From the IMG/VR virus record IMGVR_UViG_3300025098_000264, positions 1 through 24,874 of that record: DNA of 24,874 bases; one strand, written 5' to 3'. The notes beneath the pieces are model-generated. The model ran no database searches, had not been told where the DNA came from, and was given only the letters and a program-made list of their open reading frames with translations. The DNA is from a virus. The translations under genes and the position numbers were made by a program. The first letter of the stretch is position 1. Each line of letters begins with the position of its first letter. Positions 13,575 through 22,882 of the stretch are shown one piece after another.

Positions 13575-15469
13575 TGAGTAACTATCTACCAACAGACTAT
13601 CAGAGCTTCATTGCTCTATCACGCTACGCTAAGTACTACGATGGTGAAGGCCGTGAGAACTGGGGTGCTACTGTAGGGCGCTACATACTTAACCTTGTAG
13701 ACAACAAAGTAGATCAAGCTACGTCAGATGAAATACACAATGCTATCTTGAACTTGGAAGTGATGCCATCTATGCGAGCCTTGATGACTGCTGGCCCTGC
13801 ACTTGACAGGGACAACACTGCTGGGTATAACTGTAGCTATCTACCCGTAGATGACCCTAAGTCCTTCGATGAGGCTATGTACATCTTGCTCTGCGGTACT
13901 GGTGTTGGCTTCAGTGTTGAACGGCAGTACGTTAGTAAGCTCCCCGAGATCCCTCAACTGTTCGACAGTGAGACTACAATCGTCGTTAAGGACAGTAAGG
14001 AAGGTTGGGCTAAAGCTTTCAGACAATTGTTGGCACTCCTCTGGGCTGGTGAGATCCCTCAGTGGGACATTGGATTAGTACGTCCTGCAGGTGCTAGGCT
14101 TAAGACGTTTGGTGGTAGAGCAAGTGGCCCAGCGCCTCTAGTAGAACTATTTAACTTTGCTATCACAACTTTCAAGAATGCACAAGGCAGAAAGTTAAGC
14201 AGCGTAGAGTGTCATGACTTGATGTGCTTTATTGGTCAGATTGTAGTAGTCGGTGGTGTTCGTCGTAGTGCTATGATTTCATTGAGTAATCTATCAGATG
14301 ATCGTATGCGTCACGCTAAGTCAGGTCAGTGGTGGGAGACTGCTGCATGGCGAGCCTTAGCTAATAACTCTGTGAGCTACACTGAGAAGCCAGACATGGA
14401 AACATTCATGCGTGAGTGGCAATCCTTGGTAGAGAGTAAGTCAGGTGAGCGTGGTGTATTCAATAGGCAAGCAAGCAAGAAGCAAGCTGAGAAGTATAAC
14501 CGAAGGGATAGTAACTACGACTTTGGTACTAACCCGTGTAGTGAGATCATCTTACGGCCATACCAATTCTGTAACCTAACGGAGGTAGTAGTACGTGCTA
14601 CGGATACTGTGGATGATCTGGCTAGAAAAGTTAAGCTGGCTACGATTCTGGGAACCATTCAATCCTCATACACAAAGTTTCCCTACTTGCGTAAAGTGTG
14701 GGCAAACAACACAGAAGAAGAGCGGTTGCTTGGTGTGTCACTTACGGGAATAATGGACAACCCCTTGATGACCCATAAGAATAAAGGTTTGGAGAAGACA
14801 CTTGAATATCTTCGTGGGATCGCTGTATCTACTAATGCTGAATGGGCTGACCGTCTTGGTATACCTGTATCTGCTGCAATTACATGCGTCAAACCGTCAG
14901 GGACGGTATCGCAACTGGTGGATAGTGCCTCTGGCATACATGCTCGCCACAGTCCCTATTATATCCGTACTGTCCGTGGTGATAATAAAGATCCACTAAC
15001 ACAGTTCATGAAAGACAAGGGTGTACCTAACGAGCCGTGTGTTATGAAGGGTGATACTACTACCGTGTTTAGCTTCCCGGTTAAGTCACCTAACAAAGCA
15101 GTCACTAGAAACGATATGACAGCCATAGAGCAGCTTAAGACGTGGCTGACGTATCAACGCTCATGGTGTGAGCATAAGCCCTCTGTGACGATCTCTGTGC
15201 GTGACCACGAATGGCTACACGTAGGTGCCTTTGTTTACGAACACTTTGATGAGATGTCTGGTGTGTCTTTCTTGCCACACTCAGATCACACATATCAGCA
15301 AGCACCTTATCAGGATTGTACTAAGGAAGAGTATCAGCAACTGTTAGCTACTATGCCTAAGAGCATTGACTGGACAGAGCTTACTCAGTACGAAGATGAG
15401 GACAACACTGCAGGTAGTCAAACTATGGCGTGTAGTGGTGACACATGCGAGATAGTGGATCTGACATGA
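13574..15469 (+). CDS. nrdJ: Class II (adenosylcobalamin-dependent) ribonucleotide reductase, monomeric
   Basis: A 631-residue B12-dependent ribonucleoside-triphosphate reductase of the Lactobacillus leichmannii type. Active-site residues are recognisable: N320, C322 (thiyl) and E324 in TNPCSEI; the reducing pair C87 (NCSYLP) and C333 (FCNL, 11 residues after C322 as in the model enzyme); and the C-terminal shuttle pair C620 and C625 (ACSGDTC). PSGTVSQLVDSASGIHAR is the conserved phosphate-loop block. No class I subunits are present, so the phage depends on host cobalamin. It works on host ribonucleotides to make dNTPs. The glutaredoxin gene overlaps its stop. Confidence 0.94.
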   Translation: MSNYLPTDYQSFIALSRYAKYYDGEGRENWGATVGRYILNLVDNKVDQATSDEIHNAILNLEVMPSMRALMTAGPALDRDNTAGYNCSYLPVDDPKSFDEAMYILLCGTGVGFSVERQYVSKLPEIPQLFDSETTIVVKDSKEGWAKAFRQLLALLWAGEIPQWDIGLVRPAGARLKTFGGRASGPAPLVELFNFAITTFKNAQGRKLSSVECHDLMCFIGQIVVVGGVRRSAMISLSNLSDDRMRHAKSGQWWETAAWRALANNSVSYTEKPDMETFMREWQSLVESKSGERGVFNRQASKKQAEKYNRRDSNYDFGTNPCSEIILRPYQFCNLTEVVVRATDTVDDLARKVKLATILGTIQSSYTKFPYLRKVWANNTEEERLLGVSLTGIMDNPLMTHKNKGLEKTLEYLRGIAVSTNAEWADRLGIPVSAAITCVKPSGTVSQLVDSASGIHARHSPYYIRTVRGDNKDPLTQFMKDKGVPNEPCVMKGDTTTVFSFPVKSPNKAVTRNDMTAIEQLKTWLTYQRSWCEHKPSVTISVRDHEWLHVGAFVYEHFDEMSGVSFLPHSDHTYQQAPYQDCTKEEYQQLLATMPKSIDWTELTQYEDEDNTAGSQTMACSGDTCEIVDLT

Positions 15470-15696
15470 GCGTGTATGTATTAGTGGGGCGGGTTGACTG
15501 CCCTCACTGCTCGAATGCTATGGGTTTATTGAGGGATAGTCGTATTGCAGTGCAGTACTACTCTCTCAATGACTCAAAGTGGGTACTTGACTTATTTAAA
15601 AAGTCTGGTATAAAGACTGTACCTCAAATATGGGATGCAGAAGGTAATCACATAGGTGGTTATACTGAACTCAAAACTCTCTTGAAAGGAGATTGA
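15466..15696 (+). CDS. Glutaredoxin-like protein coupled to RNR
   Basis: A 76-residue glutaredoxin. The redox site is C12-P-H-C15 near the N-terminus, followed by the cis-proline TVPQIW loop and the GGYTEL motif that binds glutathione-type substrates. ATG 15466 overlaps the RNR stop (ATGA), so the two are translated together; a start further upstream at 15445 would lie inside RNR and is not needed. It most likely reduces the C620/C625 pair of the RNR. An alternative is a general redox role. Confidence 0.85.
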   Translation: MSVYVLVGRVDCPHCSNAMGLLRDSRIAVQYYSLNDSKWVLDLFKKSGIKTVPQIWDAEGNHIGGYTELKTLLKGD

Positions 15697-15697
15697 C

Positions 15698-15817
15698 ATG
15701 ACAGGTATTGAATTTATGGCTGTTGCAACTATTGGTATGGTTGCAGTTGGTGAAGTTGTTAGCCTTACTGCAGAGTATGGCCCAGCGCTTATTGAACAAG
15801 TAAAGGGTTGGTTCTAA
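15698..15817 (+). CDS. Tiny hydrophobic peptide (39 aa)
   Basis: ATG at 15698 follows GAAAGGAG at about 15684-15691, a strong ribosome-binding site. The 39-residue product has a hydrophobic N-terminal half (IEFMAVATIGMVAVGEVV) that may cross or lie on the membrane, and an amphipathic tail ending KGWF. No family is recognised. The ribosome-binding site and exact fit between genes support it. Confidence 0.45.
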   Translation: MTGIEFMAVATIGMVAVGEVVSLTAEYGPALIEQVKGWF

Positions 15818-15818
15818 C

Positions 15819-16007
15819 ATGTATGTTCTAGTACTCATAATGATGTTCGAAGGTAAGATTAAAGTCCAATCTTTCGATGGTTTATTCATGGACGTTAAGT
15901 CCTGCAATCAACTAGCTACCGAAATGGAAGAGCGTCTTATGAGTACTAGACCTACTCCAGAATCGTCTGCTAAGACATACTGTTTCCAAGTACCAGAAAG
16001 TGCATAA
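15819..16007 (+). CDS. Small hypothetical protein (62 aa)
   Basis: A 62-residue protein with strands at the start (MYVLVLIMMFEGKIKVQSF), then a helix SCNQLATEMEERLM and a strand TYCFQVPE: a possible small alpha/beta fold with two Cys. It starts 1 bp after the previous stop and overlaps the next gene by one base (TAATG). The function is unknown. Confidence 0.5.
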   Translation: MYVLVLIMMFEGKIKVQSFDGLFMDVKSCNQLATEMEERLMSTRPTPESSAKTYCFQVPESA

Positions 16008-16447
16008 TGAATAGCTCTGTAAGAAAACCGTTTGAACCACACCTGTATGATCGCTTCGATAACCCAGCTAAAGTACGGCTTATTGAAGTCCTTGAAAGAG
16101 AAGGTCATGAAATATCCTCTGTAAAAGAAAACTACTATGCAGATGTAGAGTCAACTAAGGATGGCGTTACGTATTATAGTGAGGCAGAGGTTAAGCGAGG
16201 GTGGGTGGAAGCTTGGCCTGCTACTTGGGCTGAGATACGTATACCTGATCGCAAGACACGGCTGTTAAAAAAGTACGATTACAAAGTAAACTTCTTTGTT
16301 TTCAATAATGATCTGACATCTTGCTGGAAGATACTAGGATCACAGATGACAGACGATACTATCCGTGAAGCTAGAGGTAGACGTATCATGAAAGGCGAGA
16401 AGTTTTTCCATATACCTTACGGGGAAGCGGAGCTAATTGTTTTGTAA
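16007..16447 (+). CDS. Possible PD-(D/E)XK nuclease-fold protein
   Basis: A 146-residue protein of unrecognised family. The order of features suggests a PD-(D/E)XK core: an N-terminal helix, an acidic strand YYADVES (D46), then YYSEAEVKRGW with E61-V-K63 as the (D/E)xK pair, followed by strand VNFFVFNNDL and a terminal segment. It would be a small nuclease or an inactive relative acting on DNA. There is no close pattern match to a named family, so this is an inference from motif order. It is coupled to PhoH by TAATG. Confidence 0.5.
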   Translation: MNSSVRKPFEPHLYDRFDNPAKVRLIEVLEREGHEISSVKENYYADVESTKDGVTYYSEAEVKRGWVEAWPATWAEIRIPDRKTRLLKKYDYKVNFFVFNNDLTSCWKILGSQMTDDTIREARGRRIMKGEKFFHIPYGEAELIVL

Positions 16448-17154
16448 TGGATAATGTAATCCCAGTTAAACAACGGCGCACCCGTCGAAAGACAAACTAC
16501 AAGAACGCTGAACAAAAGAATACTTCAGGGCTTCTACCACGGACAGACAAACAGAAGCTGTTCATAGATGCCCTGAAGGAGAACTCACAAGTATTCGTGC
16601 TTGGTCCAGCAGGTACAGGCAAGACATACGTTACAGCTACCTTTGCTGCTGACTTGTATATCACAAAGAAGATTGACAAGATAGTTATCACTAGGCCGCA
16701 TGTAGCTGTAGGAAAAGACTTAGGCTATCTACCCGGTAGCTTAGAAGAAAAGACATACCCGTGGGCTTTGCCTGTGCTTGATGTGCTAGAGAAACATTTA
16801 GGTAAGGGTAGTGTAGATACAGGAGTTAAGAATGGTAATATTGAAATGGCACCTCTGGCACTCATGCGTGGTAGGAGCTTTGATAATTCATTTATTATTG
16901 TAGATGAAACACAGAACATCACAACTCACGAGCTAAAGATGCTGTTGACAAGGGTAGGTGAAAACAGTACAATAGTTCTCAATGGTGACGTACAACAGTC
17001 TGACTTAAAAGAAGCTGATGGTTTATCTAAAGTGATACACTTAGCTAAGAAGTACATGCTGCCTGTGCCTATCATAGAGTTTGGTGTGGATGACATTGTA
17101 CGTAGTGACATCTGTGCTGAGTGGGTCAAAGTGTTTATGAAGGAAAACCTATGA
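16447..17154 (+). CDS. phoH: PhoH-like P-loop ATPase
   Basis: A 235-residue PhoH-family protein. Walker A is GPAGTGKT (residues 53-60), the ITRPHVAVGKDLGYLPGSLEEK block is the PhoH signature, and Walker B is FIIVDETQN (D153, E154). NGDVQQSD is the sensor region. It is an SF1-like helicase core without the other helicase domains. PhoH is widespread in marine phages; it belongs to the Pho regulon in E. coli, but its biochemical job in phages is unknown. Nothing in the 5' sequence looks like a Pho box. Confidence 0.93.
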   Translation: MDNVIPVKQRRTRRKTNYKNAEQKNTSGLLPRTDKQKLFIDALKENSQVFVLGPAGTGKTYVTATFAADLYITKKIDKIVITRPHVAVGKDLGYLPGSLEEKTYPWALPVLDVLEKHLGKGSVDTGVKNGNIEMAPLALMRGRSFDNSFIIVDETQNITTHELKMLLTRVGENSTIVLNGDVQQSDLKEADGLSKVIHLAKKYMLPVPIIEFGVDDIVRSDICAEWVKVFMKENL

Positions 17155-17360
17155 GTAATAGCTTAGAACAAGAAGCCTTAAGGCTCACAAAAGCTAAACA
17201 AGAAAAGTTCTACGATGAGTTAACTACGCTACTCATACCAGCACACAGGTATCTAGATGCTAATCTATATGAGTCTCGCCCAAAGGATAGAGCAAAAGAG
17301 AGGCTAGATGATGTAGCTCTCATAGCTAGGTTTGCTGCAGAACTATATGGATTGAAATAA
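17151..17360 (+). CDS. Small hypothetical protein (69 aa), last gene of the plus-strand block
   Basis: A 69-residue helical charged protein (SLEQEALRLTKAKQEKFYDEL, then a KERLDDVALIARFAAEL helix). ATG 17151 overlaps the PhoH stop (ATGA) and is chosen over an upstream in-frame start at 17121 within PhoH. It ends 5 bp before the terminator hairpin. No family is recognised. Confidence 0.6.
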   Translation: MSNSLEQEALRLTKAKQEKFYDELTTLLIPAHRYLDANLYESRPKDRAKERLDDVALIARFAAELYGLK

Positions 17361-17394
17361 AAAAAGGGGGCTTAGTTGCCCCCTCTTCTTTTAC
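17360..17394. terminator. Bidirectional intrinsic terminator between convergent gene blocks
   Basis: GGGGGC (17366-17371) and GCCCCC (17378-17383) form a perfect hairpin with loop TTAGTT. On the plus strand it is followed by TCTTCTTTTA; on the minus strand the A run before it gives a T tract. It lies between the last plus-strand stop (17360) and the last minus-strand stop (17391) and would end both transcripts. Confidence 0.88.
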
Positions 17395-20300
17395 TGCATT
17401 GTCGAATAAGGCTGAGCCTTTAATTCTTGTAAGTCTATCTTAGCATTAAATATCCTCAACTCATCCCAATTAAAGTCTTTTATATTAGCCTTATATCCTT
17501 CATCTCGCATTTCACTCATGGCCTTTGCTCTTTGTTCAGCAGTGCCATTACTTAAAGCTTTCTTTCGTACTACTTGTAGGTAGTCCTCACCCGTTGAAGT
17601 CACCTCAACACTATCACGAACCATAGAGCGGATGTTCTGCACTTCCTTGTTAACTCTACTACGCTTCTCTGTAATGTCCAACTTCTTGAACTCAGGGTTG
17701 TTAAGCAGTAAGCCCATACGCCTTTCTAAGATAGGTGCCATAGTCTCGTTGAATATTCTATCATATGCTGGAATGTTAGACCTTTGATCTTTTGTCCAAG
17801 ACTTAATCCCTGACAGAGAGTACATCTTTTCTGTAGCGGTTCTACTTGGTACAACTTTTAGTCCAAAGATTCTAGCTAACGGATTAGGATCATATATCTC
17901 ACCCTCTCGTGATGCTACACGTAAACTCTCCCCTGTGATACTATCTACTTCACCCGCAATAGCCTCTAAGATGTTATCGAAATAGCGAGTAGCTGATTGG
18001 TTAAACTTAGCGTAGCCTCTAGCTTGACGTGGATCTTTAAGTGTATCTACATCAAACATAAACCCTGCTAGTTTATTGATAGGATCTAGAGGCCTAAACA
18101 CACCAGCTACAATGTTACCTACAGGCTTACCTACAGCTTCTGCTGCACCTTCACCCATCTCGTAAGCACGTTTAAATACACCAGCGTCTTCTACATATTC
18201 TTTACCGGGTTCTGTAAAACTATTATACAAATCCCTGAATACGTTAGTACGCTCAGCACCTGTATCTGCACCACCAATAGGCAGGAAGTAATCTAGCGTG
18301 TTACTTAAGTCTGTACCGAACTGTGCATCTCTAGCGACTTGACCTATAGCTAACTGTTTCCCTAAGTCTTCACGCATCTCACGAGTGACAGGCTCACCTT
18401 TAGCCATAGCTTTGCCTACCTTACCAGCAGCTAATAGATACGATAGAGGATAAACATTCTCTACATCAATAATAGTACTACCATTCCTAAGTTGATAAGT
18501 GCCTAAGCCTTGCTCTTCCTGTGATTCAGATACTTGTGTTGCATACATAAGTGCAGATGTCCCGATAGTAGCACGAGCAAATGCCTCACGATCTTTCATA
18601 GTTTGACCTAGAGATCTATTCTTACGTAAGATGTTACTAGCTGGCCCAGCGTAAGCCAATGGCCCCCACTGATAGGCTGATGCAACAACGTTGTTCATGA
18701 ATCGACCAAATGGAAGTATCGTACCTAAGCCGGGTATAGCAGAGAATGTCTCTACTAGCTTAGCCATATCACGTACACCTCTAGCTTGATCTTTTGTAGT
18801 GTAGTCCTTAGCGAATACAGACTTCATAGTTGTGTCTAATGCTAAACCTGTAACCTCTTCATCAATGAGATCTAAGTTGCCTTCTTCTAGTACGTTAGCT
18901 AAGGTCTTACCGTGTTTAAGATCTAAGTACTTATCTAGCTCAGCCATAAACATCTGTGACTTAGTAAAGCTATCTTGAATACGTACACCCGTTAGATCAT
19001 TAGCTGCCCCTACAACTTTCTCAATGCCGTACTTGCCAAAGACTAACTTACTCTTAGGGTTGATACCGAAACGATCTGCTGTACGTTCAACACCAGCACC
19101 CACTGTCTCAAAGAGAACCTTCTGTACGTCAGGCTTAGCATCTAACAGTTTCATGTAAGCATCGTAGCTTGTCAGAGGGTCAGCGAAGTTCTTCATCTTC
19201 TGACCTTGAATGCGGCTATACACTTTAGCTTGTCTGTATAGTTCCTTGTTGCCTGTCATGACAGCCTTAGCACCAACCATACCAAAGTTCATTAAGTCTG
19301 CTGCTGATTGACCTAGTGCAAATGAACCAAAGCCAGCAAGGTTAGCTGCAGTTGTAGCAGGTGATGATACAAGCAAACGCTTCCATACATTCTGTGCATA
19401 ACCTGCACGTTGCATAGTAACTTCTTGCATTTCCTTAGCTGTAATCTCATCTACTGCAGCGTTAAGTATATCATTACCAGCCACAGTAGCTTTGTTTATT
19501 CTGTTTCTAGAGTGTGAAAGCACAGCCATAGAGGAGCCTAGCCCATTAATAGACTTAGCTAAGACATCTCCTAACTGCATAGGGTTAGTGATGTACTCAC
19601 CTAACGGAACCATAGTAGACTCTTCGATCATCTTAGAAATCTCTATGAAGTCTTCCTCTGGCATAAACTTAACCATGTTAGTCAGGATGTCAGATACAGT
19701 CTTACCTTTCTTGCTGATCTTGATGCCTGAATCAATAGCTATTTGAGTAAGTCCACCCTTACCGTCAACGCCATTTATAATCTCAGCGAATACAGTCTCA
19801 GGCATAATCTGATCAGAGATCTTAGCCTCACCACGAGCTACCTTCTTGTTCCACGAATCGTAAGCTTGACGTACAGCCTTCTTAGCTTTCTCTTGGTTCT
19901 TCTTCTCAAGCATAGGTAAGAAGTCTTCCATAGGGCCAGTGCGCTGGGCTAAGTCTAGTTTATCGGCACCCTCTTGAAAGCCAGACGCACCCTTTAACTT
20001 GCCAAAGGTGTACTGAGCAGCAGGACCAACTAAGCCACCCATAGCTGTAGTCATCATGGACTGCATACGGTTAAACTTATCTTGGTAGTTTGCTTCGATG
20101 TATATATCTTGAATAGCACCATCTTGATAGTAAGCTACTGCACCATCAGTTACAGCCGTAGCTATAAGAGCATTACGATTGCCTTTCTTAGCTGCTTCTG
20201 CTGTCACCATTTTAGCTGCAGCCTGCTGTTGCTTAGCTAGAGCTAACTTCTTAGCGTTCTCTACAGCAACTTCTTTAGCTTTCTTTGCTGCAGCACTACT

Positions 20301-21038
20301 GATCTCCATCTTCTCTAGCTTCTTAGCAGTAGCTTCAGCCGCCTCAGTAGCAGCCTTTTGTACAGCTTGCTTAGCAGCACCGCTTTTAGTAGCTCGTTTA
20401 GCAGCCTCTTCTGCAGCCTTCTTAATAGCTAACTTACCACCTTGAGCTATAGTTACAGTACCAGCCTTAGCTAAGCCGCCAGTGATTAGACCTATGTAGT
20501 TAGATGGGTCAGATGCTGCAGCCGTAACGTAATCGTAGATACCCTCTGCCTTGCCGTACAAGCCATCATTAGTCCAGAAGCTACCCAACCTATCATAAAG
20601 CTTGTAAGCCTCACCAGCGACCTGTTTCTGACGCTCGTTAGCCCTATTCATAAAGACTACTTCACCTGCAGTAGAGATAGTGTTAGTGTTGAACCATCTC
20701 ATATCCTCTACAAAGTCATCTACTACATTTGCAGCATCCATGCCTTCGTAGTCAACGCCCTTCTTAGCTATCATGTACTCACGAATAGTATTAAGGTTCT
20801 GTGGCTTTAGTAAGTCTGCTTGTTTAAGCTTATCACCCGGCGATACATTAGGTTCATACGGTGACTCAGGTTCATCAGGATCATCACCTTCCATGAACTT
20901 AAACATGTCTTCTACATTTGCGGTAGGTGTAGCACGAGGCTCAACCTCATCTGCACTACTGTCTAAGCCTGTACTAAAGTCAGGTAAACTATCTGTACCG
21001 TAAACCTCGTTAAAGATTTCTTCTAGTGTTTTAGCCAT
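17391..21038 (-). CDS. Large presumed internal virion (ejection) protein, 1215 aa
   Basis: A 1215-residue protein, the largest in the window. The N-terminus is acidic and probably disordered (to about residue 75). Residues 165-190 contain a DYVTAAASDPSNYIGLITGG segment of a kind I have seen in podovirus inner-core proteins. Residues 190-300 are an Ala/Lys/Glu-rich helix, followed by long helical regions with hydrophobic patches. No enzyme motif is seen. By size, composition and position next to other virion genes it is most likely an internal protein ejected with the DNA, like T7 gp15/gp16. It starts 1 bp after the stop of the 612-residue protein gene. Confidence 0.6.
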   Translation of the reverse strand: MAKTLEEIFNEVYGTDSLPDFSTGLDSSADEVEPRATPTANVEDMFKFMEGDDPDEPESPYEPNVSPGDKLKQADLLKPQNLNTIREYMIAKKGVDYEGMDAANVVDDFVEDMRWFNTNTISTAGEVVFMNRANERQKQVAGEAYKLYDRLGSFWTNDGLYGKAEGIYDYVTAAASDPSNYIGLITGGLAKAGTVTIAQGGKLAIKKAAEEAAKRATKSGAAKQAVQKAATEAAEATAKKLEKMEISSAAAKKAKEVAVENAKKLALAKQQQAAAKMVTAEAAKKGNRNALIATAVTDGAVAYYQDGAIQDIYIEANYQDKFNRMQSMMTTAMGGLVGPAAQYTFGKLKGASGFQEGADKLDLAQRTGPMEDFLPMLEKKNQEKAKKAVRQAYDSWNKKVARGEAKISDQIMPETVFAEIINGVDGKGGLTQIAIDSGIKISKKGKTVSDILTNMVKFMPEEDFIEISKMIEESTMVPLGEYITNPMQLGDVLAKSINGLGSSMAVLSHSRNRINKATVAGNDILNAAVDEITAKEMQEVTMQRAGYAQNVWKRLLVSSPATTAANLAGFGSFALGQSAADLMNFGMVGAKAVMTGNKELYRQAKVYSRIQGQKMKNFADPLTSYDAYMKLLDAKPDVQKVLFETVGAGVERTADRFGINPKSKLVFGKYGIEKVVGAANDLTGVRIQDSFTKSQMFMAELDKYLDLKHGKTLANVLEEGNLDLIDEEVTGLALDTTMKSVFAKDYTTKDQARGVRDMAKLVETFSAIPGLGTILPFGRFMNNVVASAYQWGPLAYAGPASNILRKNRSLGQTMKDREAFARATIGTSALMYATQVSESQEEQGLGTYQLRNGSTIIDVENVYPLSYLLAAGKVGKAMAKGEPVTREMREDLGKQLAIGQVARDAQFGTDLSNTLDYFLPIGGADTGAERTNVFRDLYNSFTEPGKEYVEDAGVFKRAYEMGEGAAEAVGKPVGNIVAGVFRPLDPINKLAGFMFDVDTLKDPRQARGYAKFNQSATRYFDNILEAIAGEVDSITGESLRVASREGEIYDPNPLARIFGLKVVPSRTATEKMYSLSGIKSWTKDQRSNIPAYDRIFNETMAPILERRMGLLLNNPEFKKLDITEKRSRVNKEVQNIRSMVRDSVEVTSTGEDYLQVVRKKALSNGTAEQRAKAMSEMRDEGYKANIKDFNWDELRIFNAKIDLQELKAQPYSTMQ

Positions 21039-21039
21039 A

Positions 21040-22878
21040 TTAATTACCTGCTAATGCTTCTGCTAACTTATCCAGTCGTGCTTCTATAAATTGCTCTACT
21101 TCCTCTGGTAAATCGTTCTCAAAGAGAAACTGAGAGAATGCAGCTTTGAGATCACGCTTTGTACCTGCACTGTACTCTCTTTCTTCGAACTTCTTAGCGA
21201 ACTCATTAATGGCCTTCTCTGTTAGATCTTTCAGTGCTTCATCTGATAAGCTTGCGTCATCTAACTTCTCAAAGTATTTCTGACCTAAAGATTCACCTAC
21301 TCTGTAGTCTTCGCCTCCAACAGTTACAACAGTCCCTGCATCTATGGATTCAATGTTAGCTTGACCTTGACCCATATCAGCAAACTCAGTAGCAGGCTGA
21401 TCTTTTGCTATGTTAACACCTAAGCCTTTTTGAAAACGCTTAAAGCCTACCTCACCACCTACCACGCTAGTAGGTAATCCTTTTTCTTCACGCTCTTTAC
21501 GTGACATACCTAGCCATTCTTCGTAAGTCACTCCTTTAAGCTTAAACTCATCAGCAGAGGGTGCTGCAATAGTCTCTACCTCTGGCGCTTCTGTTACAGC
21601 AGGTCCAGATTCCAATTCAGGCTCTGCAACTTCTTCTTCTGCAGCACCTAAAGCAGCCTCAGTTAAAGCTGTAATATCCAACTCATCAGCCATTCCCAAG
21701 CCTACAGTATCTACTTCAGTAATAGACGCCCCTCTAGCTTCAGGTCTAAGCTTACTAGCGTTCTCTTCTGACATCTCACCTTTAGCTACTAATGAGTCTA
21801 AGAACTCTGAGATTAACTTAGGGTCTTGTACTACCTGCTCGCCTTTAGGTCCAGTCAGTGTAATCTTTGCTACAGTATCGCCTAGTCCTGTGTGTAATTT
21901 ATAGCTACCGTTATTGCCTTCTCTAGTAATAGTCTTACCCATAAAATCTGCAGCACCTGCATCAATAGCTGAGATAATCTGTTCATCTGCTTCATTAGCT
22001 ACAGCTAATTCAGTGTACAAATCTTCTCCTAAAAGGTCTTTCCAGTTTACTACAGGATCATTGATAGCATCTGCACCATACTTATTGAACTGTGATTGAG
22101 CATACGCAGCGTACTTCTTACGTTTGTACTCTAGCGCAGAGGCACCCTTATCACCTAATTGCTGCAGCCTCAAGTACTCGTCATCAGTCTTCAGGGAGGT
22201 ATCAATACGTTTCTGTGCGATTGACCAGCTTTTAAGTGCAGCCTCTTGATCGTAGAACTCACCCGGTGTAAACGTAGCGTAAGCTCCCGGCATCATACTT
22301 TGATATGCCTGACCTCTAGCTAACTCATTAATGTCATATATAGACATTCCACCTACAGTCTCTTCTTTGTCTAGCTTAGCACGTACTCTATCCTTAGCGC
22401 CTACACCCAAAGCACGTTGAAGTATGTTAACTTTAGGTTCCTTCAAGTCACCTGCTTGAGTGTCTAACAAACCAGCACTACGTGACATAAACTCTTCGTA
22501 GTCCATCTCAGCGTACATAGGATTCATATCTGAGCTATCTATCATAGCTGATATATCATACTCACTAAGACGTGCTTTACCGCCTCTACGTTTCACTTCA
22601 GCTTGAACCATCTTAGAGAGTTCCATTAACCCACCCGGCCCGGAAGAGTGTGCAGCTTGTATCTGTGCTTTACTTACACCTAGTGACTCTAAACGCCTAG
22701 CTTCACTCACTAAGGCACCTACAATACTTCTACGTCTGCCTATCTCTGAGCGGCTTTCTTTAGCTAACTCACGCTGCTCTTCTTCATACTTGCGAGCCTC
22801 TTCTTCTCTGCGAGTCATACCTGATGCTAATTCACCAAGTGCACCTGCTGCGAAAGCTTTCGGGTTAAACCAACTCAT
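21040..22878 (-). CDS. Presumed internal virion/structural protein, 612 aa
   Basis: A 612-residue protein with a helical, strongly charged N-terminus (residues 20-60, coiled-coil like), an Ala/Glu/Pro linker at about 410-450, and a helical acidic C-terminus (about 545-612). No named domain is recognised. It lies between a small conserved virion protein and the 1215-residue protein, separated by only 1-5 bp, so the three probably form one late operon and an internal-core assembly. The first residues MSWFNPKAFAAGALGELASG could form an amphipathic membrane-active helix. The role is inferred from context. Confidence 0.55.
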   Translation of the reverse strand: MSWFNPKAFAAGALGELASGMTRREEEARKYEEEQRELAKESRSEIGRRRSIVGALVSEARRLESLGVSKAQIQAAHSSGPGGLMELSKMVQAEVKRRGGKARLSEYDISAMIDSSDMNPMYAEMDYEEFMSRSAGLLDTQAGDLKEPKVNILQRALGVGAKDRVRAKLDKEETVGGMSIYDINELARGQAYQSMMPGAYATFTPGEFYDQEAALKSWSIAQKRIDTSLKTDDEYLRLQQLGDKGASALEYKRKKYAAYAQSQFNKYGADAINDPVVNWKDLLGEDLYTELAVANEADEQIISAIDAGAADFMGKTITREGNNGSYKLHTGLGDTVAKITLTGPKGEQVVQDPKLISEFLDSLVAKGEMSEENASKLRPEARGASITEVDTVGLGMADELDITALTEAALGAAEEEVAEPELESGPAVTEAPEVETIAAPSADEFKLKGVTYEEWLGMSRKEREEKGLPTSVVGGEVGFKRFQKGLGVNIAKDQPATEFADMGQGQANIESIDAGTVVTVGGEDYRVGESLGQKYFEKLDDASLSDEALKDLTEKAINEFAKKFEEREYSAGTKRDLKAAFSQFLFENDLPEEVEQFIEARLDKLAEALAGN

Positions 22879-22882
22879 ACTA

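Noticed and set aside
13851-14078. 75-codon ORF with a hydrophobic Cys/Ser-rich N-terminus nested in the RNR gene
   Set aside because: It lacks a charged n-region and a valid lipobox, the rest is Ser-rich without structure, and no local codon anomaly was noticed in RNR. It is probably a shadow frame.
14802-14999. Hydrophobic 65-codon ORF in another frame inside the RNR gene, possibly a two-helix holin-like protein
   Set aside because: It begins with TTG and has no ribosome-binding site. It lies over the most conserved RNR block, where an off-frame reading readily gives Leu/Val-rich translations. It has no lipobox or other independent signature, unlike the ORF at 8428.
20179-20445. Hydrophobic antisense ORF (88 codons) opposite the Ala/Lys-rich part of the 1215-residue protein
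   Set aside because: It is an Ala/Leu/Ser-rich translation arising from GCT/AAG-rich DNA read backward, with no gene context on the plus strand there.
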